The position numbers were made by a program, and so were the translations under genes. Below, in pieces: positions 31,759-38,700 of a stretch of DNA of 45,695 nucleotides (position 1 is its first letter; every line of letters begins with the position of its first letter). Where the stretch lies: positions 1 through 45,695 of the forward strand of contig JAFARZ010000315.1 of assembly GCA_019245115.1 (NCBI GenBank), in the 5' to 3' direction. The DNA comes from Streptosporangiaceae bacterium (GTDB taxonomy: Bacteria > Actinomycetota > Actinomycetes > Streptosporangiales > Streptosporangiaceae). The notes under the pieces were generated by a model. That model was given only the letters and a program-made list of their open reading frames with translations. It searched no databases and was not told where the DNA came from.

Positions 31759-32727
31759 GTGATCCTGGTCGTCACGCCGACCCCGCCGGACAGCCCGAAC
31801 GGGAACGGGGTGACGGCGCGGCGCTGGGCGGGCATCCTGCGCGATCTGGGATATCGGGCCGAGCTCGCTCGGGAATACCGTTCCGGGGACTATGACCTGC
31901 TCGTCGCGCTGCACGCGGTGAAGAGCGCCGCGGCGGTGCGTGCCTTCCACGCCGACCATCCGGCCGCCCCCGTGGTGATCGCGCTCACCGGCACAGACCT
32001 GTATCCGGATCTGGAGACAACCGGAGTAGATCCGGCCGTGCTGGCGCTCGCCGACCGCCTCGTCGTGCTCCAGCCGAACGGCGCCGAGCAGGTGCCGGCG
32101 CAGATGCGGGACCGCGTTCGGGTCATCTATCAGGCGCTGACGATTCCTGCTGGTTCTGCCGCGCATGCGCCGCCCGACCCGGACTGCTTCGAGGTGGCGT
32201 TTCTCGCGCACCTGCGGCCGGTCAAGGACCCGTTGCTGCTCGCGGCGGCCATGCGGCACCTGCCGGCCTCGTCACGGATCCGGGTCACGCACGCCGGTGA
32301 GGCCCGCGATCCGGCCCTGGCCAGCGAGGCGAAGGCCGCGTCGGACAGCTCCGCGGCCGAAGGGCGTTACCACTGGGTCGGCCCGCTGCCGCGGGACGAG
32401 GCCCTGCGAGTGCTCGCCCGTAGCCGGCTGCTGGCCGTCACCTCGGCGCACGAGGGTGGCGCCAATGTGGTGACCGAGGCCATCGCGCTCGGCGTGCCAG
32501 TGATCTCGTCGCGGATCCCCGGGTCGACCGGGCTGCTCGGCGCCGACTACCCGGGCTACTTCCGGCCCGGTGATTCGGCCGATCTCGCCCGCGTTCTGCT
32601 CGCGGCGGAACAGGATCGTGAGTTCTACCAGTCGCTGTGCGAACGGTGTGCGGCGTTGCGCGATCTCGCCGACCCGGCGCGCGAGCGCGCGGCCTGGGCG
32701 GCCCTGCTCAGCGAGCTCACGCTATGA
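31759..32727 (+). CDS. senB: Selenosugar synthase SenB (TIGR04348-type glycosyltransferase)
   Basis: A 322-residue GT-B glycosyltransferase. The N-terminus MILVVTPTPPDSPNGNGVTA is the hallmark of the SenB/TIGR04348 family. The nucleotide-sugar half has AHEGGANVVTEAIALGVPVI and SSRIPGSTGLLG. SenB is known to use a UDP-sugar and selenophosphate to make a 1-selenosugar, the first C-Se bond of the selenoneine pathway. The start is a GTG at 31759, one base after the senA stop, so translation is coupled. It ends tail to tail with senC, the frames overlapping by 11 bases. Confidence 0.9.
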   Translation: MILVVTPTPPDSPNGNGVTARRWAGILRDLGYRAELAREYRSGDYDLLVALHAVKSAAAVRAFHADHPAAPVVIALTGTDLYPDLETTGVDPAVLALADRLVVLQPNGAEQVPAQMRDRVRVIYQALTIPAGSAAHAPPDPDCFEVAFLAHLRPVKDPLLLAAAMRHLPASSRIRVTHAGEARDPALASEAKAASDSSAAEGRYHWVGPLPRDEALRVLARSRLLAVTSAHEGGANVVTEAIALGVPVISSRIPGSTGLLGADYPGYFRPGDSADLARVLLAAEQDREFYQSLCERCAALRDLADPARERAAWAALLSELTL

Positions 32728-33808
32728 CCGTGATGCGTCCGCGCGGCCCGTCGACGACCCGGCCTATCTCAACGGCGGGAAGTCCGCGGCCGGTCAGGTC
32801 TTCCAGCAGGGAGTCAGCCACGGATGCATCGGCCGACAGCAGCAGGCCACCGGAAGTCTGTGCGTCGTGCAGCAGGACGACGACCTCCTCCGGTATCCCT
32901 TCATCCACCGCGACCGCGGAGCTGAGCCGGTCCAGGTTGGCGCGCGTCCCGCCGGAGACGAAGCCCTGGCGCGTGAGTTCCTCGGCGCCAGGCAGCATCG
33001 GCACCCGGCCGGCCGCCACCTCGGCCGCGGCACCGCTGGCGGACAGCATGCGGTGGAGGTGACCGAGGAGCCCGAACCCCGTGACGTCGGTGGCCGCCCG
33101 CACTCCCGCTTCCAGCGCCGCCTCACTGGCGCTCGCGTTGAGCGAAGTCATAGACGCCACGGCAGCCCGCAATGACACGACGACTGTGCTGGATTGGCCT
33201 GGGCCTACGGCCGCGGCGCCGCCCCGTTTCAGGGCCGTCGTCACCACGCCGGTGCCGAGCGGCTTGGTAAGGATAAGACGGTCGCCGGGCGTGGCGCGGT
33301 CGATCGTCATCAGCCGGTCCGGATCGGCCATACCGACCACGGCCATCCCGTATTTCGGGACCGGATCGTCGATGGTGTGACCGCCCGCCACTATGCAGCC
33401 CGCCACGCTCGCCGCCTCGGCGGCACCGCGCAGGACATCGGCCAGGATGGTGAGCGGCAGGCCCTCCCCCGGCCAGGCGGCCAGGTTCACCGCGATCACC
33501 GGCCGGCCACCCATGGCGTACACGTCCGACATCGCGTTGACGGCCGCGATCCTGCCCCAGTCGCCTGGATCATCGACGATCGGCGTGAAGAAATCCGTGG
33601 TCAAGACCAGGGCCTGACCACCGTCAAGCCGGTACACCGCGGCGTCGTCCCCCTCCAGGGCGCCGACCAGCAGGTCTCCGGAGGCCGGGGCAACGTCGCC
33701 GAGCGAGCTGAACAACTGCTCGAGCTTGGCGAGCGGTAGCTTGCAAGCGCATCCGGCGCCTGGTGACAGGGAAGTCAGCCGGGGAAGCTGCGCCGCTGGT
33801 GTGGCCAT
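32717..33808 (-). CDS. senC: Selenophosphate synthase (SenC/SelD family)
   Basis: A 363-residue SelD-family protein making selenophosphate from selenide and ATP. The N-terminal active site is GAGCACK, with Cys20 and Lys23, so it is Cys-type, not selenocysteine-type. The core has EGDDAAVYRLDGGQALVLTT, DFFTPIVDDPGDWGRIAAVN, AMSDVYAMGG and GGHTIDDPVPKYGMAVVG. The gene is called senC because of senA/senB beside it; it could also serve selenoprotein synthesis. After ALKRG there is an insertion-like stretch (GGAAAVGPGQSSTVVVSL), coded by a dispersed DNA repeat also found in copA. The ATG at 33808 follows a GGAGG with 7-8 bases spacing; a GTG three bases upstream is also possible. It is the last gene of a minus-strand operon after the ArsR-rhodanese gene. 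Confidence 0.88.
   Translation of the reverse strand: MATPAAQLPRLTSLSPGAGCACKLPLAKLEQLFSSLGDVAPASGDLLVGALEGDDAAVYRLDGGQALVLTTDFFTPIVDDPGDWGRIAAVNAMSDVYAMGGRPVIAVNLAAWPGEGLPLTILADVLRGAAEAASVAGCIVAGGHTIDDPVPKYGMAVVGMADPDRLMTIDRATPGDRLILTKPLGTGVVTTALKRGGAAAVGPGQSSTVVVSLRAAVASMTSLNASASEAALEAGVRAATDVTGFGLLGHLHRMLSASGAAAEVAAGRVPMLPGAEELTRQGFVSGGTRANLDRLSSAVAVDEGIPEEVVVLLHDAQTSGGLLLSADASVADSLLEDLTGRGLPAVEIGRVVDGPRGRITVIA
33182..33219. repeat. Dispersed 38-bp repeat, senC copy
   Basis: Matches 7731-7768 in copA at 34 of 38 positions and lies in the same coding frame and orientation. In SenC it encodes the middle of a non-conserved insertion between ALKRG and the AAVASM helix, so it looks like an in-frame insertion rather than conserved protein sequence. 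Confidence 0.7.
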
Positions 33809-33819
33809 CACCAGAACCT

Positions 33820-33840
33820 CCGATAATCCATGGAATTCAG
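33820..33840 (-). promoter_or_regulatory. Shared 21-bp element upstream of senC
   Basis: Reverse complement of this stretch contains TGAATTCCATGGATTAT and aligns with 27169-27189 at 17 of 21 positions. It sits 12 bases before the senC ATG and touches the ribosome-binding site, within the 54-base gap after the ArsR-rhodanese gene. A regulator bound here would be expected to block senC separately from the upstream genes. Confidence 0.5.
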
Positions 33841-33862
33841 GATAAGTATTACCTTAGCCGCC

Positions 33863-34528
33863 TCAGGCCGACTTCCGCGTCGTCGGCCTTCCCTCGATCC
33901 GCCACTCGAGCATGCCGCCTGCCATCCGCCGGGCTGGCCGCCCCTTCGCCCGCAGCAGCCGGACAGCGTCATACGCGAGCACGCAGTACTCCCCGCGGCA
34001 ATAGGCGACCACTTCGATGTCGCCGGGTAGCTCCCGCACCTTGCCGGCCAACTCCGCCAGCGGTACGGAAACCGCCCCCTCGATGTGGGCCGCCGCGAAT
34101 TCCTCTTCCGGCCGCACGTCAACCAGGAAGACGGTACCGGACCGGATCCGGTCGCACAGCTCTTCGCGGCCCACCGGCTCCAGATCGTCTTCCCCCAGGA
34201 AATCCCTGGCGGCGCGCTCGGTCTCGGCCAGGTGACGCCGGCTCACCTCGCGAATGCCCGTATACAAGCGGGCCACGTCGTCGCCCGCCAGGCGGTAGTA
34301 GATCCGGGTGCCGTCTTTCCGGCTGGTCACCAGGCCGCCGTGCCGCAGGGTCTGCAGGTGCGCCGAGGCGGTGGTCAGCTTCAGCCCCGTGGCTTGCGCG
34401 AGGACCTCCACGGTCCGCTCACCCTGAGCGAGCACGTCAAGCAAGTCCATGCGCTTGGCGCTCGCGAGCGATCTGGCCACGAGGGCGAACTGCTCGAACA
34501 GCGCTTCTTTGAGATCTGCCCTGCTCAT
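33863..34528 (-). CDS. ArsR-family HTH regulator fused to a rhodanese domain
   Basis: A 221-residue fusion. Residues about 10-95 are an ArsR winged helix (VEVLAQATGLKLTTASAHLQ, TLRHGGLVTSRKDGTRIYYR). Residues about 120-210 are a rhodanese domain with the active-site loop YCRGEYCVLAYDAV, catalytic Cys in CRGEYC, and the terminal GGMLEWR. Such fusions sense or process reactive sulfur or related chalcogen species; rhodaneses can also carry selenium as a perselenide. The position between an exporter gene and senC makes it a candidate regulator of the selenium locus. Its ATG overlaps the MFS stop (ATGA). It has no ArsR Cys metal site of the classical ELCVCDL type in the HTH. Confidence 0.88.
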   Translation of the reverse strand: MSRADLKEALFEQFALVARSLASAKRMDLLDVLAQGERTVEVLAQATGLKLTTASAHLQTLRHGGLVTSRKDGTRIYYRLAGDDVARLYTGIREVSRRHLAETERAARDFLGEDDLEPVGREELCDRIRSGTVFLVDVRPEEEFAAAHIEGAVSVPLAELAGKVRELPGDIEVVAYCRGEYCVLAYDAVRLLRAKGRPARRMAGGMLEWRIEGRPTTRKSA

Positions 34529-36147
34529 CCCTTCAGTGTCTCATGCACGTCTGTCGCGGCCGTGTCGTCAGTTGCCGGGGCCTCCGCGGCAGGACTGGCC
34601 TCCGCGGCGGGGGTGGGCCGCGACCACTGCTTGAGCTCGACCTGCGGGATCAGCCAGGAGGCGAGGAAGGCCAGCGCGGCGATCGGCACCGCGATGAGGA
34701 ACACGGTCTGGATGGACTGCGCGTAGCCGGCCACGAAACCCGCGTGTACCGCGGCGGGCAGGTGGCTGAGCAGCGCCGGCGTCGCATCCGAGCTGCTGAA
34801 ACCGGCGGGCAGCCGCACCCCGTGCAGGTGACTGGCCAGGTTGCCGACCAGCACGTTGGAGAAGATCGCGCCGAAGATCGCGGTGCCGAACGAGCCGCCG
34901 ATCGACCGGAAGAACGTGGCGCCAGAGGTCGCGACACCGAGTTCGCTGTGCGGCACGCCGTTCTGCACGATGATCACCAGCACCTGCATGACACCCCCGA
35001 TGCCCATGCCGAGCACCAGCATGTAGACCGCGTCGGTGAACGTCGACGAGCCCACGCCCATCAGCGACAGCAGGAACATGCCGAGGGTCATCACCGCCGA
35101 GCCGGCGATCGGGAAGAACCGGTACTTACCGGTCTTGGCGATGATCTGGCCGGACCCGATCGAGACCAGCAGCAACCCGGCCATCAGCGGCAGCAGGTAC
35201 ACCCCGGAGAGCGTCGGCGAGATGCCGCGGACGACCTGGAAGAACGCCGGCAGGTAGGTGATCGCGCCGAACATCGCGAAGCCGACGATGAAACCGACCA
35301 GGCTGGTCACCGAGAAGGTGCGCAGCTTGAACAGGTGCAGCGGGATAATCGGTTCCGCGGCCCGCCGCTCGACCAGGACGAACAGGGCGACCAGCAGCGC
35401 GCCGGCCACGCCGAGGATGTAGATGGGGGTGGACCGCCACGGGTAGGTCGTGCCGCCCAGGCTGGTCAGCAGGATCAGCGAGGTCGCGGCCAGCGACAGC
35501 ACCGCGGTGCCCAGATAGTCGATCTTGTGGTGCACCCGGCGCAGGTGGCCCGGCACCTGGCTGGCCACCACGGCCAGCGCGATCACGCCGATCGGCACGT
35601 TGATGTAGAAAATCCAGCGCCAGGACAGGTTGTCCACGAAAACCCCGCCCAGCAGCGGGCCGATCACACTGGCAACGCCGAAGACCGCGCCGAACAGGCC
35701 CACATACCGGCCCCGTTCCCGCGGGGAGACGATGTCGCCCACGATGGCCTGCGCGCCGACCATGAGGCCGCCGCTGCCCAGGCCCTGGACCGCGCGGAAC
35801 GCGATCAGCATGACCATGGAACTGCTGAGGCCGGACAGGATCGACCCGATCAGGAAGATCACGATCGAGGCTTGGAAGAAGACCTTCCGCCCGTACTGGT
35901 CACCGAGCTTGCCCCATAGCGGGGTCGACACCGTCGTGGCCAGCAGGTAGGCGGTGATCACCCAGGCGATATGGGAACCGCCCTTGAGGTCACCGACGAT
36001 CGTGGGCAGAGCCGTGGACACGATCGTCTGGTCGAGCGCGGCGAGCAGCATGCCGAGCATGAGCGCGCCGATGATCAGCAGGATCCGGCGGCGGTTAAGC
36101 CCAGGCAGGGCGCCGCTTTCCTGGTTTCCGGCAATGGCGGTTGCCAT
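34525..36147 (-). CDS. DHA2-family MFS drug/metabolite exporter (14-TM)
   Basis: About 540 residues from the ATG at 36147 with an AAAGGA ribosome-binding site. The N-terminal motif LLAALDQTIVSTALPTIVGD, the WVITAYLLATTVSTPLWGKL stretch and the PLLGGVFVDNLSWRWIFYIN motif C region identify the EmrB/QacA DHA2 group with 14 predicted helices. It exports small molecules by proton antiport. It overlaps the TetR stop by one base and the ArsR-rhodanese start by four, so all three are one transcript. The operon with senC suggests it may export a product or toxic intermediate of the selenium pathway; a general drug-efflux role is the alternative. Confidence 0.92.
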   Translation of the reverse strand: MATAIAGNQESGALPGLNRRRILLIIGALMLGMLLAALDQTIVSTALPTIVGDLKGGSHIAWVITAYLLATTVSTPLWGKLGDQYGRKVFFQASIVIFLIGSILSGLSSSMVMLIAFRAVQGLGSGGLMVGAQAIVGDIVSPRERGRYVGLFGAVFGVASVIGPLLGGVFVDNLSWRWIFYINVPIGVIALAVVASQVPGHLRRVHHKIDYLGTAVLSLAATSLILLTSLGGTTYPWRSTPIYILGVAGALLVALFVLVERRAAEPIIPLHLFKLRTFSVTSLVGFIVGFAMFGAITYLPAFFQVVRGISPTLSGVYLLPLMAGLLLVSIGSGQIIAKTGKYRFFPIAGSAVMTLGMFLLSLMGVGSSTFTDAVYMLVLGMGIGGVMQVLVIIVQNGVPHSELGVATSGATFFRSIGGSFGTAIFGAIFSNVLVGNLASHLHGVRLPAGFSSSDATPALLSHLPAAVHAGFVAGYAQSIQTVFLIAVPIAALAFLASWLIPQVELKQWSRPTPAAEASPAAEAPATDDTAATDVHETLKG

Positions 36148-36854
36148 CAGAGATCGTCCTTTCTGTCCGCCACGTTCCCCGTGACTTGACGCAATTCGCA
36201 CCGCTCCGGCAGCCCGTCAGCGAGCGCCTGGAACGAGAGGTCTATGAGTCGTGCGAGCGGTATCGAACCGCCGGAGCTGGCCCAGTACGAGAGGCTGGCG
36301 CGGAAGGTGCCGGTGGCCACGGCGCACAGCAGCCCCGGATAGGGATCTCGCTCCGGGTCGGTTCCGAGCCGCTCGGCCAGCGCTTCGGTGACGGTCCGCT
36401 CGATCATCGTCATCCGTGCCGCGTGGGACGCACGCAGCTGCGGATCGGCGCGGGCCACCTTCATCCGGCGCAGCCAGTCAGCCGGATCACCGCCAAGGTC
36501 CCTGAGGTCGTCGACGACGGCTTCGGCGCCGCTGACCATGACTGCGCGCAGCACGTCGAGGGCGGGCTCGCCAGGTGAATCGTGGATGATGCGTTCGCGC
36601 ATCTCGGCCCAGCGAGAGGCGTCGGAGTCGAAGAGCGCCGCTTCCTTCGTCGGGAAGTAGTTGAAGAACGTGCGCGGTGAGACGTCCGCCGCTTCTGCGA
36701 TGTCCTCCACGGTGACGTTGGCGAAGCCACGCTCGGCAACCAGATCGAGCGCCGTCCGGCGGAGCAGCCGCCGGGTGGCGAGCTTCTTGCGCTCGCGCAG
36801 CGAAGCGCGTTGTGCCTCGTGATCCGCGGTCTGCGCGGTCTCGGCGAGTGTCAT
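36147..36854 (-). CDS. TetR-family transcriptional regulator
   Basis: A 235-residue protein from the ATG at 36854. The TetR HTH spans about residues 25-75 (RRTALDLVAERGFANVTVED, IAEAADVSPRTFFNYFPTKE), followed by an all-helical ligand domain with a variable sequence. It heads the operon with the MFS exporter, the common pattern for a ligand-relieved repressor of an efflux pump. A dyad at 36898-36918, 43 bases upstream, is a plausible operator. Upstream in-frame sequence was excluded because it runs through repeats and lacks domain character. Confidence 0.92.
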   Translation of the reverse strand: MTLAETAQTADHEAQRASLRERKKLATRRLLRRTALDLVAERGFANVTVEDIAEAADVSPRTFFNYFPTKEAALFDSDASRWAEMRERIIHDSPGEPALDVLRAVMVSGAEAVVDDLRDLGGDPADWLRRMKVARADPQLRASHAARMTMIERTVTEALAERLGTDPERDPYPGLLCAVATGTFRASLSYWASSGGSIPLARLIDLSFQALADGLPERCELRQVTGNVADRKDDL

Positions 36855-36897
36855 GGCGCGCTCCCAGCGATTGCATGAGATGAAATCTTGCACAGAG

Positions 36898-36918
36898 TGC
36901 ATCGTTACAGGGGATGCA
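36898..36918. promoter_or_regulatory. Candidate TetR operator
   Basis: TGCATC-N9-GATGCA is a perfect 6-bp inverted repeat in the TetR promoter region. The size and position are typical of TetR-family operators. Nearby TTGCATGAGATG (36871-36882) repeats part of the half site. Confidence 0.5.
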
Positions 36919-37015
36919 ACGAAGCGGGGCCGGATGATATTCCCAGGCCACCCCCCCACCGCGCACGCGGGACACAGACATGCGTGGACTGGACCGCGCT
37001 CCCGTGACCCCGTGG

Positions 37016-37041
37016 TTGTGACATTCATGGGGTCTGGTGCC
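37016..37041 (+). repeat. 31-bp repeat unit adjoining the MITE target
   Basis: TTGTGACATTCATGGGGTC and the following TGGTGCC recur at 37207-37231 with few changes. Removing the 151-bp element at 37056-37206 and one 9-bp copy makes these two units adjacent tandem repeats with a 31-base period. The second unit was therefore interrupted by the element. Confidence 0.7.
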
Positions 37042-37055
37042 CATGGTTGTGACAT

Positions 37056-37206
37056 GGGTGTGGCTCCTCCAGAGTGAGCAGCATGCCGATGGTGCCATCG
37101 GTGTCGCTCAAACCGATCAGTAGCGCTATTAGAGCGTGCCCGATGGTGCCATCGGTGCCGCTGGCCAGGAGCAGCACCTGACTGTCCCTTTAAGGGAGCC
37201 ACACCC
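37056..37206. mobile_element. 151-bp MITE-like element with 12-bp TIRs and 9-bp TSD
   Basis: The element begins GGGTGTGGCTCC (37056-37067) and ends with its exact reverse complement GGAGCCACACCC (37195-37206). It is flanked by perfect 9-base direct repeats TTGTGACAT at 37047-37055 and 37207-37215. Inside are two copies of the palindrome CCGATGG-TG-CCATCGG (37086-37101, 37140-37155), 54 bases apart. There is no coding capacity. These are the marks of a non-autonomous transposable element; the parent IS family was not identified. Confidence 0.8.
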
Positions 37207-37291
37207 TTGTGACATTCACGGGGTTGGTGCCGCGATTAGCGTGCGGACAGCCGTTGCGCGATCACGTTTCCGTGCTGTGTGAACGTTCCGG

Positions 37292-37570
37292 AATAACGCG
37301 CGTTTACGGCATCTCGGACATATCGTCTTCGCTACATGCGCTGGTGGTCAGCCTGGTTAACTACGCGAATCGTCACATAGCGGGCCGACGGACAGCCATT
37401 TTGTGGAAGAACAGCCATTTTGTGGAAGATAGGAGCCATGCGGAAGAAAAGGTAGCGGGAACCAGCGCCCCTTCTTCCGCGGAGCTCTTTTCTTCCACGT
37501 CATCCATGCCGAGCGCGGTCCGTATAAGGGGCCATATCCCCGCAAAGCCGACGACCGCTCACTACGCCGC
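37292..37570 (+). repeat. Long intergenic repeat, copy 1
   Basis: Aligns in the same orientation with 43035-43292. Shared segments include GCGTTT(A/G)CGGCAT, (C/T)CGTCTT(C/T)GCTA, CACATAGCGG or its close variant, GGAAGAAAAGG, CTTTTCTTCCACGTC and GGCCATATC. Inside is a stem GGAAGAAAAG (37442-37451)/CTTTTCTTCC (37487-37496). Copy 1 also has a perfect 19-bp tandem duplication starting ACAGCCATTTTGTGG (37392-37429). No conserved frame is evident, so it is a noncoding repeat, possibly an RNA or MITE. The rest of 37571-37702 holds nothing recognisable. Confidence 0.7.
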
Positions 37571-37702
37571 GAGCTTTGAATCATCGGAAACACCACCGGC
37601 GCGCCGCCGGGCTGCCCTACGCCGGGGCCGCCGCCAGCGCCACCTCGATCACCAACGTATGGAGCGGGACGACAGCGCGCTGAGGTCCGGCGCTCGAGGC
37701 GC

Positions 37703-37882
37703 TCAGGGGCTGCCGCCCATGCGGTTCATCAGCTCACCGCGGGAGATGCCGTGCCGGGTGCCGAACTCGATGACCTGCTCCTCGGAAGCCTGATCGGGCA
37801 GCAGGTGCGCCGCCTCCTCGGCTGCCTCGTCATAACCGAGGTGCCGGAGCAGGTCAATGAGCTCTTGCTTGTCGTATGCCAT
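37703..37882 (-). CDS. Small acidic helical protein (59 aa)
   Basis: The product starts MAYDKQELIDLLRHLGYDEA and continues AEEAAHLLPDQASEEQVIEF, GTRHGISRGELMNRMGGSP. It is predicted all-helical, with a compact three-helix look and regular charge pattern; no signal peptide or metal motif. The short start at 37882 is preferred; an in-frame ATG at 37894 has no spaced ribosome-binding site. I do not recognise a characterised family. It is divergent from the secreted protein gene at 38110. Confidence 0.6.
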   Translation of the reverse strand: MAYDKQELIDLLRHLGYDEAAEEAAHLLPDQASEEQVIEFGTRHGISRGELMNRMGGSP

Positions 37883-38003
37883 AGCGCTGCTCATCTTAAC
37901 CGCAGCATCATGTGACTTACCCCACAAGGAACGCGGGGGCCGAGAAAAATCCCAGGGTAACAGCGCATCGCTCTGCGTAAACGTACGAATATCCACATAA
38001 TTG

Positions 38004-38020
38004 TTCTCACTATTTGAGAA
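38004..38020. promoter_or_regulatory. Palindrome in the divergent promoter region
   Basis: TTCTCA-N5-TGAGAA is a perfect 6-5-6 inverted repeat in the AT-rich region between the small helical protein gene and the secreted protein gene. A second small dyad ATCCG-TCGT-CGGAT is at about 38027-38040. A regulator site is a reasonable guess. Confidence 0.45.
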
Positions 38021-38109
38021 TCCAACATCCGTCGTCGGATACCCGGACGTTTATTGATGGTTTCTGGGGTTACCTGTCGCAGGTCAATCATCGTCAATGA
38101 AAGGAAATC

Positions 38110-38700
38110 ATGAAGGTACCCCACCTGCGGATTGCTTGTGTTACTGCAGCTACGGCGGCTATGGCGGTAGGCCTGTCCGCCGCCGCCGCCGACGCCGCGT
38201 CGGCGAGCGCGGTGCATACGTCGCGCGCGGTCGCGTCAGCACCCGCCGCCGCGCCCGGCACCATCACCTCCACAGTGACCGGTACGTTCAAGAACGCCGA
38301 TGGCACCGGCACCTTCGCCGGGACGTTCATGCCGCAGAAGTTCAACGTGGTCAACGGCGTCCTGCAAGCCACCGGTCTGCTTAAAGGCACGCTCACCAAC
38401 GCCAACGGCACGAAACTCGGCACGGTGAGCCGGACCGCGACCATTCCGGTCAGCACCCATACGGCCGCCAATGCCGCCCCGGGTGCGTGCAACATCCTCA
38501 ATCTGACCCTCGGGCCGCTGAACCTCAATCTGCTGGGCCTGGTGGTAACGCTCAACCAGGTTCACCTGACCATTACGGCGGTTCCCGGAGCGGGCAACCT
38601 GCTCGGTAACCTGCTGTGCGCGGTCGCCGGCCTGCTGAATGGCGGCGGCAGCCTCAGCCAGATCGCGACGCTGCTCAATGCCATTCTGGCCGCGCTCTAG
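38110..38700 (+). CDS. Secreted protein of unknown function, Leu/Asn-rich C-terminus
   Basis: A 196-residue protein with a strong ribosome-binding site (AAAGGA) and a signal peptide (MKVPHLRIACVTAATAAMAV; cleavage near ADAAS). The mature part starts with an Ala/Pro linker. A beta-rich domain follows (TSTVTGTFKNADGTGTFAGT and onward). The hydrophobic C-terminal third has alternating Leu/Asn (ILNLTLGPLNLNLLGLVVTL) and two Cys that could pair. It resembles actinobacterial secreted proteins of unknown role. Its stop overlaps the end of the extended modC frame by four bases. Confidence 0.72.
   Translation: MKVPHLRIACVTAATAAMAVGLSAAAADAASASAVHTSRAVASAPAAAPGTITSTVTGTFKNADGTGTFAGTFMPQKFNVVNGVLQATGLLKGTLTNANGTKLGTVSRTATIPVSTHTAANAAPGACNILNLTLGPLNLNLLGLVVTLNQVHLTITAVPGAGNLLGNLLCAVAGLLNGGGSLSQIATLLNAILAAL

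Noticed and set aside
33749..33754. Possible selenocysteine codon at the SenC active site
   Set aside because: The active site is coded as Cys (GAGCACK); no in-frame TGA is present, so there is no need for selenocysteine insertion.
37392..37429. Two 19-bp tandem units considered as a CRISPR seed
   Set aside because: Only two adjacent copies, no spacers and no cas genes; it is an internal duplication of the intergenic repeat.
37209..37793. 194-codon plus-strand frame across the repeat region
   Set aside because: It spans the end of the MITE target, the intergenic repeat and the small antisense gene, and copy 2 of the repeat does not keep the frame.
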